Origin: Rhizobiaceae bacterium
GTDB taxonomy: Bacteria; Pseudomonadota; Alphaproteobacteria; Rhizobiales; Rhizobiaceae
Direction of reading: 5' to 3'
Length of the DNA stretch: 64,000 nucleotides
Assembly (NCBI GenBank): GCA_017640615.1
Contig: JAEPQK010000006.1
Location: 62,001 to 126,000, forward strand
Positions 1 through 9,840 of this stretch are shown piece after piece. Position 1 is the stretch's first letter. Each line of letters opens with the position of its first letter. The notes beneath the pieces were generated by a model. That model ran no database searches and was not told where the DNA came from. It saw nothing but the letters and a program-made list of their open reading frames with translations. The position numbers and the translations under genes are program-made.

Positions 1-1766
1 TACATCACCTTGCCGCCCTGGCTGATGCGGTAAAGCGGCGGCACTGCGAGATAGAGGTGGCCGTTGGCGATCAGCTCCGGCATTTCCTGGTAGAAGAAGG
101 TGATCAGCAGCGATGCGATATGCGCACCGTCGACATCGGCGTCGGTCATGATGATCACGCGGTCGTAGCGCAGATCGTCTTCGCGGTATCTTGAACGCGT
201 GCCGCAGCCGAGCGCCTGAATGATGTCGGCGATCTGCTGGTTGGACGCGAGCTTGTCGGAGCCCGCGCTTGCGACGTTCAGGATCTTGCCGCGCAACGGC
301 AGCACGGCCTGGCTGGCGCGGTTGCGCGCCTGCTTGGCCGAGCCGCCGGCGGAATCGCCCTCGACGATGAAGATTTCCGCACCCGCAGCAGCGTTCTGGC
401 TGCAATCGGCCAGCTTGCCGGGCAGGCGCAGCTTGCGCACCGCGCTCTTGCGGCTGACTTCCTTTTCCTGCCGGCGCTTCACGCGCTCTTCGGCGCGGGC
501 AATCACCCAATCCAGAAGCTTGGTGGCTTCCTGCGGATTATCCGCCAGCCAGTGATCGAACGGATCGCGGACGGCGTTTTCCACGATCCGCTGGGCTTCG
601 GTCGTCGCCAGCCGGTCCTTGGTCTGGCCGACGAATTCCGGTTCGCGAATGAAGACCGACAGCATGCCGGCGGCCGAAATCATCACGTCTTCGGTGGTGA
701 CGATCGACGCGCGCTTGTTGCCGACCAGATCGGCGTATGCACGCAGGCCGCGCGCCAGCGCGTTGCGGAAACCGGCCTCATGCGTGCCGCCTTCGGGCGT
801 CGGAATGGTGTTGCAATAGGAATTGACGAAACCGTCGCCGCCGAACCAGGTGACAGCCCATTCCAGCGAGCCGTGGCCGCCCTGTTTTTCGCTCTTGCCT
901 GCAAAGGCTTCGCGGGTGACCTGGAAGTCGCCATTGAGCTGTTCGGCGAGGTAGTCCTTCAGGCCGCCGGGGAAATGAAAAACCGCCTTGTCCGGCGTGT
1001 CGTCCTTTTCGGCGATCAGTTCGGGGTCGCAGCTCCAGCGAATTTCAACGCCGCCGAAGAGATAGGCCTTGGAACGCGCCATGCGAAACAGGCGCGCGGG
1101 CTCAAGCCTTGCGCCTTTGCCGAAAATTTCCGCGTCCGGGAGGAAGCGGATTTTGGTGCCGCGGCGATTGTGAACTTCGCCGTGATCCTCGATCGGGCCA
1201 TCAGCCTTGCCCCGCGCGAAACTTTGCCGCCACAGCCTGCGGCCGCGCGCGACTTCGACTTCCAGCTTTTCAGACAGCGCGTTGACCACCGAGACGCCGA
1301 CACCATGCAGGCCGCCGGAGGTCTCGTAGACCTTGGAGTCGAACTTGCCGCCCGCATGCAGCGTAGTCATGATGACTTCGAGCGCGGATTTGTCCTTGAA
1401 TTTCGGGTGCGGATCGACCGGGATGCCGCGGCCATTGTCAGTGACGGTGAGGAAGCCCTCGGCGTCGAGCTCGACCTCGATAAAGGTCGCGTGGCCGGCC
1501 ACCGCCTCGTCCATCGAATTGTCGATGACCTCGGCAAAGAGGTGATGCAGCGCCTTCGCGTCCGTGCCGCCAATATACATGCCCGGGCGGCGACGCACCG
1601 GCTCGAGCCCCTCCAGAACCTCGATGTCGGCGGCGCTGTAGTTTTCGCTGCCATCCTTGCGCGGCTGAGGCTTGGCGGCGCGCGCGGCACTCACGATCGG
1701 ATCCTCCGGCCGGCTCTGCGCCGTCGGTTTGTCAATCGATGCGAAAAGGTCGTTGCTGTCGTCCAT
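1..1766 (-). CDS. parE: DNA topoisomerase IV subunit B (ParE), 5' part
   Basis: ATPase subunit of topoisomerase IV, which decatenates daughter chromosomes together with ParC. The gene runs off the left edge. About 588 codons are present, starting at the ATG at 1766-1764, against roughly 690 in relatives. The N-terminal GHKL ATPase region carries RRPGMYIGGTD and EVIDNSMDEAVAGHA, then the LHGVGVSVVNALS glycine-rich loop. The TOPRIM part shows IVEGDSAGGSA and the acidic MTDADVDGAHI metal site. ParE rather than GyrB is indicated by 'YSAADIEVLEGLEPVRRRPG' and by the ALHHLFAEVIDN stretch. The long plus-strand frame over this region is an antisense shadow. Divergent from the pilus genes. Confidence 0.96.
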   Translation of the reverse strand, partial: MDDSNDLFASIDKPTAQSRPEDPIVSAARAAKPQPRKDGSENYSAADIEVLEGLEPVRRRPGMYIGGTDAKALHHLFAEVIDNSMDEAVAGHATFIEVELDAEGFLTVTDNGRGIPVDPHPKFKDKSALEVIMTTLHAGGKFDSKVYETSGGLHGVGVSVVNALSEKLEVEVARGRRLWRQSFARGKADGPIEDHGEVHNRRGTKIRFLPDAEIFGKGARLEPARLFRMARSKAYLFGGVEIRWSCDPELIAEKDDTPDKAVFHFPGGLKDYLAEQLNGDFQVTREAFAGKSEKQGGHGSLEWAVTWFGGDGFVNSYCNTIPTPEGGTHEAGFRNALARGLRAYADLVGNKRASIVTTEDVMISAAGMLSVFIREPEFVGQTKDRLATTEAQRIVENAVRDPFDHWLADNPQEATKLLDWVIARAEERVKRRQEKEVSRKSAVRKLRLPGKLADCSQNAAAGAEIFIVEGDSAGGSAKQARNRASQAVLPLRGKILNVASAGSDKLASNQQIADIIQALGCGTRSRYREDDLRYDRVIIMTDADVDGAHIASLLITFFYQEMPELIANGHLYLAVPPLYRISQGGKVM

Positions 1767-2040
1767 CTGGTTCAGTTTGTAAGGTGCCTCGAATCACTGG
1801 CGAGTGTGCCACGCGCGCAGTTCTGATGCGAGGCGACCGGGGCCGTTGTCCTGCCCCTGTTCGTTCAGATTTTCAGCAAATGCAAGGCAGGCTGTAGCAG
1901 GCCGAATAACCACGCCGGCAAAGTAAGCCGGCGCGTGACCTCGAAATTTCGGATTTCGTTAGGAATCGGGCCCAAGCTTTTCCCAACGCGAACCGGCGAC
2001 ATCTGGCCGGGTGATATACGCGAAAGGCTGGGGGCAGCTC
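1767..2040. other. Intergenic region between parE and cpaB
   Basis: Divergent promoter region of 274 bp. Apart from a short GC-rich dyad at about 1911-1937 (CGCCGGC, seven-base loop, GCCGGCG, no T-run), nothing is recognisable. The dyad could fold in the 5' leader of the pilus mRNA. No convincing -35/-10 pair was identified. Confidence 0.4.
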
Positions 2041-2955
2041 TTGAAGCGAAAACTTGTAACGATGGTCGGCATTGCCGGGGTATTTGGCGCGCTGTCGATA
2101 TTTGCAGCCGATATGTGGCTGCGCAGCGCTGCCGAAACGCGGGTAGAGACCGTGAAGGTTTCTTCGATCGTTCCGATGCCTGAGCCGGCGGTGGAGTTCA
2201 ACACCATCGTTGTTGCGAAAGAGCGGCTGAGGTTCGGCACCGAGTTGGCGGCTGAAGGGCTGCAGGAAATCCCGTGGTCGCAGGACGCATTGCCGGAAGG
2301 CGCGTTCGCCAGGATCGCCGCGGCGACTGCGGTTCCTGGCCGGCTCGTGCTGTCGCCGATCGAAGCCAATGAGCCGGTTCTACTCACCAAGCTTTCGGGT
2401 CCGAACGGGCGCGCCACGCTTTCCAATCTCCTTTCGCCGGGAATGCGCGCGGTCACCATCCGCATTGACGAGATCGCCGGTGTTGGCGGCTTCGTTGCAC
2501 CGGGCGACCGCGTGGACGTGGTGCTGACGCGCGACGCCGGCGCAATCCAGGAAGTGCAGGGTGCGGCACAAGGCGCGAGCGGCTCGACCATCGCCGCCGA
2601 GATCGTGGTCGAAAACGCCAAGGTGCTGACCGTCGGGCAAGGCATGGATGAGCGCCAGACCGCGCCGCAAGTCGCCAATTCCGTGACGCTCGAGGTTACG
2701 CCAGGTGATGCAAACCGCATCGCGCTTGCGCGCAATGTCGGTGCGCTGTCGTTGTCGCTGCGTTCCGCCGGTGAGGGTGGACCGGGAGCTGACGGCGTGA
2801 CCACGCTGTCCTCCTTCGGCGGCACAGCCACGGGCGGGGACGAGCCGCAGTCGCTTTTCCAGATCGAGCCGGAACGGCGCTACACCACCGTCGTCGTTAC
2901 GCGGGGCCTCAAGGCGGAGAGCTACCAGGTGGTGTCCCCGGAGGGTGACGAGTGA
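2041..2955 (+). CDS. cpaB: Flp pilus assembly protein CpaB
   Basis: CpaB/RcpC-type periplasmic factor of the Flp (Tad) pilus, thought to work with the secretin. I chose TTG at 2041 because it gives the short basic start MKRKLVTMVGIAG followed by one hydrophobic segment, and a GGGGGCAG ribosome site lies just upstream. GTG at 2011 is the longest alternative. The product is about 304 aa. A SAF-like domain follows the membrane anchor (VVAKERLRFGTELAAEGLQE, EIPWSQDALPEGAF), then the RcpC-like region with PGDRVDVVLTRD. It is the first gene of the pilus operon. Its stop shares one base with the cpaC start. Confidence 0.88.
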   Translation: MKRKLVTMVGIAGVFGALSIFAADMWLRSAAETRVETVKVSSIVPMPEPAVEFNTIVVAKERLRFGTELAAEGLQEIPWSQDALPEGAFARIAAATAVPGRLVLSPIEANEPVLLTKLSGPNGRATLSNLLSPGMRAVTIRIDEIAGVGGFVAPGDRVDVVLTRDAGAIQEVQGAAQGASGSTIAAEIVVENAKVLTVGQGMDERQTAPQVANSVTLEVTPGDANRIALARNVGALSLSLRSAGEGGPGADGVTTLSSFGGTATGGDEPQSLFQIEPERRYTTVVVTRGLKAESYQVVSPEGDE

Positions 2956-4385
2956 TGCGAACCCCTGCAAGAACCGAATCTGCCGACACGCTTGGCTTCC
3001 ATGTCATGCTGACATTCGCGCGCTTGATAATCTTCACGCTTGTCATGGCCGGCCTGGCCGCAACCTTGCCGCCGCAGGCACATGCGCAGGTGATCGACGT
3101 CTCCAACGGCCGGAACATCACCGTGAAGGTCGCCAAAGGCAAACCGCGCACGGTGCGTACAAGTGTGCCGTTCTACGAAATCGTCATCGGCGACCCGGAA
3201 GTCGCCAACGTCAATCCGCTCACCGACCGATCATTCTATGTGCTTGGCAATGAGCTGGGCACCACCGGCATCGCTCTGTTCGATGAGAACAAGCAGCTGG
3301 TCGGTACGCTCGACATCGAAGTGACGCTCGACACTGATCGTCTCGCCAACACGATTAAGGAAGCGGTGCCCGGCAACAACATCAAGGTTGGGTCGGCCAA
3401 TGGCCGGCTGGTGCTATCCGGTGAGGCAAACGACTCCCAGGCAGCCGAGAAGGCGAAGGACATAGCCAAGCGCTTTTCGGGCGAGGAAGAGATCATCAAC
3501 TCGGTGAACATCACCTCCTCGCAGCAAGTGCAGTTGAATGTCCGCTTTGTCGAAATCAACCGGCAGGTCGGGCAAGAGCTCGGCACTCAGCTCAGCGCGC
3601 AATATGCCTTCGGAGGCTCAAGCGTGGGGTTCAACAGCAACCCGCAATCCTCTTCCAACGCGCCGGCCGGTGCGATTATCTCGCGGCTGACAACAGGCGG
3701 GTTGACAGTCGATATGGCGCTCAGAGCGTTGGAAGATCGCGGCGTGGCGCGCCGTCTGGCGGAGCCGAACCTGATCGCGCGCTCGGGAGAGACGGCAAGC
3801 TTTTTGGCCGGCGGCGAGTTTCCGATCCCCGTCGCCAGCCGGGAAAACACGATCACGGTCGAATACAAGCAATATGGCGTCAGCCTCGAGTTTACGCCGA
3901 CCGTGCTCGCCGATGGACTGATCAGTCTCGACATCGCGCCGGAGGTATCCTCCGTGGACACCTCCGCCTCCTATCAGGTTGGCAATCTCGCCATTCCAGG
4001 TTTCGTCGTGCGCCGCGCACGTACGCTCGTCGATCTCAAGAGCGGCCAGAGTTTCATGATCGCCGGTCTGCTTCAGAGCCAGAACGACACCGGAACGCAG
4101 AGGCTGCCCGGCCTCGGCAAGCTGCCGATCCTGGGTAATCTCTTCTCCTCCAAGGCCTATCAGCGCCGTGAGACCGATCTGGTCATCATCATCACGCCTT
4201 ATCTGGTGAAACCCATCGACCCGTCAAAAAAGGTCCGCACGCCGATGGACGACACCAAGGCGCCGAAGCCGCTCGACTATTTCCTCGGTGAACGCGAGGA
4301 GCTGCGTGTGTCGCAGCTGAACGGCGGCAAGGCCGGCCCGTCCAAGCCCGCACGCGGCTACGGCCACTATCTCGAACTCAATTAG
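2955..4385 (+). CDS. cpaC: Flp pilus secretin CpaC (RcpA)
   Basis: Outer-membrane secretin of the Flp/Tad system. ATG at 2955 overlaps the cpaB stop and follows GGAGGG at 2940-2945. It adds 17 residues before a typical signal peptide that begins at the internal Met at 3006 (MLTFARLIIFTLVMAG, cleavage after AHA). Domains in order: a pilus-assembly N-domain (about 40-130), a BON-like stretch (VGSANGRLVLSGEA), and the secretin core with VARRLAEPNLIARSGETASFLAGGEFPIP and the C-terminal DLVIIITPYLV. About 476 aa, normal for the family. Start choice is the only real doubt. Confidence 0.93.
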   Translation: MRTPARTESADTLGFHVMLTFARLIIFTLVMAGLAATLPPQAHAQVIDVSNGRNITVKVAKGKPRTVRTSVPFYEIVIGDPEVANVNPLTDRSFYVLGNELGTTGIALFDENKQLVGTLDIEVTLDTDRLANTIKEAVPGNNIKVGSANGRLVLSGEANDSQAAEKAKDIAKRFSGEEEIINSVNITSSQQVQLNVRFVEINRQVGQELGTQLSAQYAFGGSSVGFNSNPQSSSNAPAGAIISRLTTGGLTVDMALRALEDRGVARRLAEPNLIARSGETASFLAGGEFPIPVASRENTITVEYKQYGVSLEFTPTVLADGLISLDIAPEVSSVDTSASYQVGNLAIPGFVVRRARTLVDLKSGQSFMIAGLLQSQNDTGTQRLPGLGKLPILGNLFSSKAYQRRETDLVIIITPYLVKPIDPSKKVRTPMDDTKAPKPLDYFLGEREELRVSQLNGGKAGPSKPARGYGHYLELN

Positions 4386-4394
4386 GGGATTGCC

Positions 4395-4655
4395 ATGCGC
4401 TTCTTCGCAGCAGGTCTTTTCGCATGCGCTCTCGTGCCGCTTGCCGGCTGTTCGACCAGCGAAACACTGCATCATGAGGGCGTCACCAGCTACGCGGGCG
4501 ATGCCATACGCGCCAACACTGTGCTGCAGATGGTAGATCCCTGGCAGTACGGCGTTCAACACACCGACCTGAAGACGCCAGCCGAGCGTCCGTGGCGCGA
4601 TGCCGCCAGCACAGATTCAGGCGGCAGCGACACTGCCTCGCAGGACAATCCCTGA
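4395..4655 (+). CDS. Small lipoprotein in the cpaD position
   Basis: An 86-aa lipoprotein: the signal sequence ends in the lipobox LAGC, with the lipidated Cys at residue 19. The mature part is short and polar and holds a VLQMVDPWQYGVQHTDL segment. In the usual gene order cpaD follows cpaC; CpaD proteins are more than 200 aa, so this is either a very reduced CpaD or an unrelated small lipoprotein that may assist the secretin like a pilotin. The function is inferred from position only. It sits 9 bp after cpaC and 9 bp before the cpaE start. Confidence 0.75.
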   Translation: MRFFAAGLFACALVPLAGCSTSETLHHEGVTSYAGDAIRANTVLQMVDPWQYGVQHTDLKTPAERPWRDAASTDSGGSDTASQDNP

Positions 4656-4664
4656 GGCTTGACG

Positions 4665-5867
4665 ATGAGCGACGACAAAAAACCAAGCCGCATCGTACTA
4701 GTCTCGGCCGACAGCGCTTTTGCACGCGAGACACAGACCGCTTTCGCCGTGTCCGACCGGATCAGCCTCGAGGTCATCGCATCCCCGGTAACGGAGCTGC
4801 GCGGTGAACTGCAGGGCGCCGACAGCGCCGCGGTCATCATCGACATGGACGCCGCCAAGCTCGACGAAATCGAGGCGCTGCAACGCGTCACGCGTCGGAT
4901 GGAGGGGCGGGCGCCGGTGATTGTCGTCACGCGCGAATTCGACGCCGCCGCGGTGCGCATCCTTGTCCAGCTTCAGGTCGCCGACTTTCTGGTCAAGCCG
5001 ATCAGTACAGCCGACCTCGTGCGCTCGTGCATCAGGGTGTTGCAGGGGCCGGGGCGCGAAACCGGGCAGGAAGCGCAGATTTACACATTCATGCCGGCGG
5101 CCGGCGGCGTCGGCAACACGACGCTCGCAGTGGAGACGGCGTTCCAGCTGCACCGCTCGATAACACGCGGCGCGTCGACATGCGTCGTCGACCTGAACCT
5201 GCAACAGGGCGCGTGCGCGGAATATCTCGACCTCGAACCGCGCTTCGACATCAACGAGATCGAAAACCAGCCCGAGCGGCTCGACCGGCAGTTGCTCGAC
5301 GTGATGCTTTCCAAGCATGAAAGCGGGCTTTGCGTGCTGGCCGCTCCGGTGAAGCCGACCGAGATGCGGACCTTCGACACCGATCTCGTGATCCGCATGC
5401 TCGACCTGGTTTCGGCCTATTTCGACAATGTCGTAATCGACATGCCGCGCACCTGGTTTCCGTGGACGGAAACGCTGCTTCTGGGGAGCAACAAGCTCTA
5501 CATCGTCTCCGAAATGACCGTGCCTTGCCTGCGCCAGACGCAGAGATTGGTGAACGCCATTGCGGAAATGACGCAGAAGCAGGTGAAGCCTGCCGTCATC
5601 GTCAATCGCTTCGAACAGCGCCGTTTCGATAGCGGCATCAAACAGGCAGATGTCGAGGACATTCTGGGCGGCCACTTCGCCGGCGGCATCTCGAACAATT
5701 ACAAGCTGGTGCGCGAGGCGGTGGACCGTGGCGTGCCGTTGCATGAGGTGGATGCGGACGCCAATGTGATCCGTGATCTGAAGCGCATCATCCTTCCCGA
5801 TGAAGAGACCGCGCAGACCGGCAAGCGGTCGCTGTTCGGTCTCGTACCGCTGAGGAAATCGGCGTGA
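4665..5867 (+). CDS. cpaE: Pilus localisation ATPase-like protein CpaE (TadZ)
   Basis: Localises the Tad machinery. Residues 1-130 form a receiver-like domain with a VIIDMD strand. A ParA/MinD-type domain follows. Its phosphate loop is degenerate: residues 145-153 read AAGGVGNTT, so the deviant signature Lys (position 146) is Ala and the catalytic Walker Lys (151) is Asn. TadZ proteins are known for atypical loops, but loss of both lysines suggests weak or no ATP hydrolysis. ATG at 4665 is preferred over TTG at 4659 because GAGG at 4654-4657 is correctly spaced. The stop overlaps the cpaF GTG start by 4 bp. Confidence 0.92.
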   Translation: MSDDKKPSRIVLVSADSAFARETQTAFAVSDRISLEVIASPVTELRGELQGADSAAVIIDMDAAKLDEIEALQRVTRRMEGRAPVIVVTREFDAAAVRILVQLQVADFLVKPISTADLVRSCIRVLQGPGRETGQEAQIYTFMPAAGGVGNTTLAVETAFQLHRSITRGASTCVVDLNLQQGACAEYLDLEPRFDINEIENQPERLDRQLLDVMLSKHESGLCVLAAPVKPTEMRTFDTDLVIRMLDLVSAYFDNVVIDMPRTWFPWTETLLLGSNKLYIVSEMTVPCLRQTQRLVNAIAEMTQKQVKPAVIVNRFEQRRFDSGIKQADVEDILGGHFAGGISNNYKLVREAVDRGVPLHEVDADANVIRDLKRIILPDEETAQTGKRSLFGLVPLRKSA

Positions 5868-7288
5868 GCAACCGATTCTCGACCTTGCGCGAAAAGCCGG
5901 CGCCGCAGCCGGCCAGTGTCGCGGCGCAGCCTGAGCCGCAAGCGGCCGATGTGGTCAGCATACCGCTGACGCGCAGCGCGAAAGCCGCGGCGCCGGTGCA
6001 GAAAGAAAAGAACAACGACCGCGTTGTCGATGCCCGGGTGCGGCTCCATCGCATGCTGATCGAGGAAATCAACCTCGTTGCACTCGAAAAGCTGCCGCGT
6101 GAGGAAATGCGCCGCCAGGTACATGAGTTCGTGTCGGAAAAAACGCGGGCCGAGCGCCTTGCGGTCAATGTCGCCGAGCTCGATGCGCTGGTCGACGACA
6201 TCGTGGACGAGATGGTCGGTCTTGGGCCGCTCGAACCGTTGCTCAAGGACCCGTCGATCAATGACATCCTGATCAACGGCCACGAAAACTGCTTCGTGGA
6301 ACGCAAGGGCAAGCTGCAGCAGGTGCATGTGCCGTTCAAGGACGAAGCGCATCTGCTGCGGATCATTGCCAAGATCGTGGCCGCGGTTGGCCGGCGCGTG
6401 GATGAATCCCAGCCAATGGTCGATGCGCGCATGCTTGATGGTTCGCGCTTCAACGCGGCTATCCGCCCCGTCGGCGTTGACGGGCCGCTGGTCTCGATCC
6501 GCAAATTCTCCACCAACAAGCTGGCGCTGCATAAGCTGGTCGAGTTCGGCGCGCTCACAAAGGAGATGGCTGAGGTACTGGCGGCCGCCGTGCATGCGCG
6601 TAAGACGACGATCATTTCGGGCGGCACCGGTACCGGCAAGACGACCATGCTCAACGCGCTCTCGGCGTTTATTCCCGAGGACGAGCGGTTGATTACGATC
6701 GAAGACGCGGCGGAACTGCAGCTTCAGCAGCCGCATGTGGCGCGCATGGAAACGCGTCCGGCCAATATCGAAGGGCATGGCGAGATACGCCAGCGCGACC
6801 TCGTCAAGAACGCACTGCGTATGCGACCCGATCGGGTGATCCTCGGCGAGTGCCGCGGCGAAGAAGCCTTTGACATGCTGCAGGCGATGAACACCGGCCA
6901 TGAAGGCTCAATGGCCACTATCCATGCCAACACACCGCGCGATGCGATCGGGCGTCTCGAACAGATGCTGGGCATGACAGGCATGCCGATGACGGTGGCT
7001 TCGATCCGCAGCCAGATATCGAGCGCTCTCGATATCATTGTGCAGCTGACGCGCCTTTCCGACGGCCGCCGCAAAGTGACCAGTGTGGCGGAAGTGACCG
7101 GCATGGAGGGCGACGTGATCCAGATGCAGGAGATTTTCCGCTTCGCCCGCACCGGAACGGATGCCGACGGCACCGTGCTCGGCCACTTCGAGGCGACGGG
7201 CCTGCGGCCGCGTTTCCTGGATGATTTGAAAGCTATGGGCATCGAATTTCCGGGCAAGTATTTCGAACCCGACCGGCCGATGGAATGA
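5864..7288 (+). CDS. cpaF: Flp pilus assembly ATPase CpaF (TadA)
   Basis: Hexameric secretion ATPase that powers pilus assembly at the inner membrane. The start is GTG at 5864 in a GTGA overlap with cpaE, with TGAGGAAA just upstream. A variable N-terminus of about 70 residues is followed by the N-terminal ATPase domain ([20 protein letters not shown]). The RecA-like core has Walker [10 protein letters not shown] (Lys near 259), the Asp box [11 protein letters not shown], the [22 protein letters not shown]alker B region and the His box [14 protein letters not shown]. About 474 aa, typical. Confidence 0.97.
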   Translation: MSNRFSTLREKPAPQPASVAAQPEPQAADVVSIPLTRSAKAAAPVQKEKNNDRVVDARVRLHRMLIEEINLVALEKLPREEMRRQVHEFVSEKTRAERLAVNVAELDALVDDIVDEMVGLGPLEPLLKDPSINDILINGHENCFVERKGKLQQVHVPFKDEAHLLRIIAKIVAAVGRRVDESQPMVDARMLDGSRFNAAIRPVGVDGPLVSIRKFSTNKLALHKLVEFGALTKEMAEVLAAAVHARKTTIISGGTGTGKTTMLNALSAFIPEDERLITIEDAAELQLQQPHVARMETRPANIEGHGEIRQRDLVKNALRMRPDRVILGECRGEEAFDMLQAMNTGHEGSMATIHANTPRDAIGRLEQMLGMTGMPMTVASIRSQISSALDIIVQLTRLSDGRRKVTSVAEVTGMEGDVIQMQEIFRFARTGTDADGTVLGHFEATGLRPRFLDDLKAMGIEFPGKYFEPDRPME

Positions 7289-7292
7289 GCCG

Positions 7293-8258
7293 ATGTTCGA
7301 CGCTTTCGGTATGATCTGGATCGTCTATGGCGCTGCGGCGCTGACGGGCATCATGATCGCGGAGGCGGTCTACCTGCTCTATTCGGGAACGCGCGAAAAA
7401 CGGCAGGCAATCAACCGCCGTATGAAGCTGAAGGACAAGAAGCTCTCGCAGGAGCAGGTGCTGATACAGCTGCGCAAGGAGCGCGGTGTGGACGGCGGCC
7501 GCTCGGTCTTTTCACTAGAGGGGTTGCGGGCGCTGCGCACGCAGTCGGGCCTGATCATGCCGCTGCCACGCTTCCTGATGGTCACCACCGGCGCAGCGTT
7601 TGGCGGCGGTTTCGCCGGGATGACGCTCGGGCTGTCACCGCTGATGGCTGCCGGACTGGTGGTTATCCTTATGCCGCTGCTGCCGGTGATGGCGATGCGC
7701 TCCATGCGCAAGCGGCGGCACAAGAAGTTCGGCATTCAGCTGCCGGAAGCGCTGGAGCTAATCACGCGCAGCCTGAAGGCCGGCCACCCGGTGCCCGTGG
7801 CAATCTCCATGGTGGCGCGCGAAATGCCGGACCCGATTGGCACAGAGTTCGGCCTCGTCGCCGATGAGGTGACCTACGGCTCCGATCTTGTTTCGGCATT
7901 GGGCACGATGTTCGAGCGCGTCGGACATGAAGACCTGCCGCTCTTCGTGACCGCCGTTTCGATCCAGAGCACGACCGGCGGCAATCTGCGCGAAATTCTT
8001 GACGGGTTATCGCGTGTCATTCGCGAGCGCGGCAAGCTGCGGCGCAAGGTGCGTGCGATCTCAACCGAGGGCCGAATCTCGGCCTACATTTTGAGCGCTG
8101 TGCCGGTGCTTCTGATGGTTGGTCTGATGGTCCTGATGCCGCAATTCTATGGCGGCGTGTGGGACAAATCTATGACCTGGTACTTGCTCGGCGGCGCCGT
8201 GAGCTGGCTGCTTCTGGGCAATGCTGTGATGTTCAAGATGGCGAATTTCAGGTTCTGA
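7293..8258 (+). CDS. tadB: Flp pilus inner-membrane platform protein TadB
   Basis: Polytopic platform protein of the T2SSF/TadB family, partner of TadC and CpaF. There are N-terminal hydrophobic segments ([16 protein letters not shown], then [20 protein letters not shown]), a conserved cytoplasmic domain with [21 protein letters not shown] and [22 protein letters not shown], and two C-terminal membrane helices. 321 aa. It starts 4 bp after cpaF and ends one base before tadC, so the operon is tight. Confidence 0.95.
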   Translation: MFDAFGMIWIVYGAAALTGIMIAEAVYLLYSGTREKRQAINRRMKLKDKKLSQEQVLIQLRKERGVDGGRSVFSLEGLRALRTQSGLIMPLPRFLMVTTGAAFGGGFAGMTLGLSPLMAAGLVVILMPLLPVMAMRSMRKRRHKKFGIQLPEALELITRSLKAGHPVPVAISMVAREMPDPIGTEFGLVADEVTYGSDLVSALGTMFERVGHEDLPLFVTAVSIQSTTGGNLREILDGLSRVIRERGKLRRKVRAISTEGRISAYILSAVPVLLMVGLMVLMPQFYGGVWDKSMTWYLLGGAVSWLLLGNAVMFKMANFRF

Positions 8259-8259
8259 C

Positions 8260-9222
8260 ATGGCCGATCTTGTCACCATGTTCGCTGCAGGCGACGCCTC
8301 ATATCTGATGCCGGCGGCGGTGTTGTTGCTGCTGTTGGGTGGGCTGGCGCTCGCCTGGCCGGCGCTGACGGGCGGTGAAGCCCGGGCGGACACGAAGCGG
8401 CGGCTCAAGTTGGAAAACGGGCCGGCAAGCGCGCCTGCTGCGGCGGCAGCACGCCGCAACCCGGACGCCGTGCGAGCCAAGGCCGCCCGTACCGCGCAGG
8501 ACTTCTACGCAAAGTCCGATCCAGAAAACGTTGCCCGGCTTAGAATGAAGCTGATCCGCGCAGGCTACCTCGATCCCGGCGCGGTTGGCACGTTCTTTCT
8601 TATTCGCTTCGTAGCGCTCGGTGCATGCGCTGCGCTTGCCTTCGTCACCGTATTGGTGTCCGGCGACGATTCATCTGCGATGAGCCGCTGGATGTTCGTC
8701 GGCATGCTCGGCGCGGCTGGCTATTTCCTGCCGGGGCTTGTGCTTTCGCGGCTGGTGGCCGGTCGCATGCGCGAATACCGCAACGGTTTTCCGGATTTCA
8801 TGGACCTCATGATCGTGTGCTCCGATGCCGGCATGAGCATGGAGGCGGCAATCGAGCGCGTGTCGCGCGAGTTGCAGCTTACCTATCCTGCGCTCGCGCA
8901 GAACCTGCAGCTTGTGTCGATCGAGCTCAGGGCAGGGCGCGGCCTAGACGATTCTCTCAAATCTCTTGCCGACCGGCTGAGCCTCGAGGAAGTGCGCTCC
9001 TTCGCAACGCTGTTGCAGCAATCACGCGAACTCGGCACCAGCCTGTCGGGTGCACTCCGAGTTTTCTCCGACGAGATGCGTCACAAGCGCATGTCGATGG
9101 CGGAAGAAAAAGCGCATGCGCTGCCGGCCAAGATGTCGGTCCCGGTCACCGTCTGCATTCTGCCTGTGGTGATGATGGTAGCGATCATTCCGGTCATCGT
9201 GAAGATGACCGGCGCTGAGTGA
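8260..9222 (+). CDS. tadC: Flp pilus inner-membrane platform protein TadC
   Basis: Second T2SSF-family platform protein. It shows an N-terminal membrane helix (YLMPAAVLLLLLGGLALAW), a cytoplasmic linker, two central helices, and the conserved FPDFMDLMIVCSDAGMSMEAAI segment with FATLLQQSRELGTSLSGALRVFSDEMR. A C-terminal helix (VTVCILPVVMMVAIIPVIV) follows. 320 aa, normal length. It forms the hetero-oligomeric platform with TadB. Confidence 0.95.
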   Translation: MADLVTMFAAGDASYLMPAAVLLLLLGGLALAWPALTGGEARADTKRRLKLENGPASAPAAAAARRNPDAVRAKAARTAQDFYAKSDPENVARLRMKLIRAGYLDPGAVGTFFLIRFVALGACAALAFVTVLVSGDDSSAMSRWMFVGMLGAAGYFLPGLVLSRLVAGRMREYRNGFPDFMDLMIVCSDAGMSMEAAIERVSRELQLTYPALAQNLQLVSIELRAGRGLDDSLKSLADRLSLEEVRSFATLLQQSRELGTSLSGALRVFSDEMRHKRMSMAEEKAHALPAKMSVPVTVCILPVVMMVAIIPVIVKMTGAE

Positions 9223-9229
9223 AGTTACT

Positions 9230-9253
9230 CGTTCAATTATCTGATATTGAACG
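9230..9253. promoter_or_regulatory. 24-bp dyad between tadC and tadD
   Basis: Perfect 8-bp inverted repeat CGTTCAAT / ATTGAACG with an 8-bp spacer TATCTGAT, eight bases after the tadC stop. It has no T-run, so an intrinsic terminator is unlikely. It may be a regulator site for separate tadD expression, or an mRNA-stabilising hairpin. Nothing identifies the binding protein. Confidence 0.45.
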
Positions 9254-9371
9254 ATAAAGCTTCCTGAAACTCGATCAAATTTGAGCGAAGTCGCCCACCT
9301 GTCCTTAAATCGGGTCTGCTAGACAGATTGGGTAGCCGCCAAAGATGCGGCTCGGGCGAGAGGGGATCATC

Positions 9372-9833
9372 ATGAAGCGCATATTGGCGCTTACCGCCAT
9401 AGCCGTGTCGCTAGCACTCACAGGCTGCCAGTCGTCATCGATCGACACGATGCAGACGACAGCTCTTGGGCAGTCGCGCGATCCAGCCGCCGCCGATCTT
9501 GCGACCGGCAAGAAGCAGTTCGAGGATGGCAATTTCGGGCTCGCCGAGCAGCATTTCCGCAAGGCGGTTGAGCTGCGTGCGACCAGCGCCGAAGCCTGGA
9601 TGGGCCTTGCCGCTGCCTATGATCAGCTCGGTCGCTACGACTTCGCTGACCGGGCCTATGAGCAGGTGCTGAGCCTCGTTGGTCGGCGGCCGCAGGTGGT
9701 CAACAATATGGGCTATTCGCACTATCTTCGCGGCGACCGCAAAAAGGCTAAAAAGCTGCTTCTGGAGGCTCGCGACGGGCTGGAAGACAAGTCGATCGTC
9801 GATGCGAACCTGGCGCTGCTGACGAAGGCCTGA
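9372..9833 (+). CDS. tadD: TPR lipoprotein, TadD-like
   Basis: About 153 aa from ATG 9372, which follows a GAGAGGGG ribosome site; the frame stays open further upstream but without such a signal. Signal peptide with lipobox LALTGC. The mature protein carries tetratricopeptide repeats (GNFGLAEQHFRKAVELRATSAEAWMGLAAAYDQLGRYDFADRAYEQV, then NNMGYSHYLRGDRKKAKKLLLEA). TadD proteins are outer-membrane TPR lipoproteins that help the secretin. It lies 149 bp after tadC, so it may have its own promoter. Confidence 0.87.
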   Translation: MKRILALTAIAVSLALTGCQSSSIDTMQTTALGQSRDPAAADLATGKKQFEDGNFGLAEQHFRKAVELRATSAEAWMGLAAAYDQLGRYDFADRAYEQVLSLVGRRPQVVNNMGYSHYLRGDRKKAKKLLLEARDGLEDKSIVDANLALLTKA

Positions 9834-9840
9834 CGGCGGC

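Noticed and set aside
552..1826. 424-aa plus-strand open frame
   Set aside because: It is antisense to parE, whose minus-strand frame carries clear GHKL and TOPRIM motifs.
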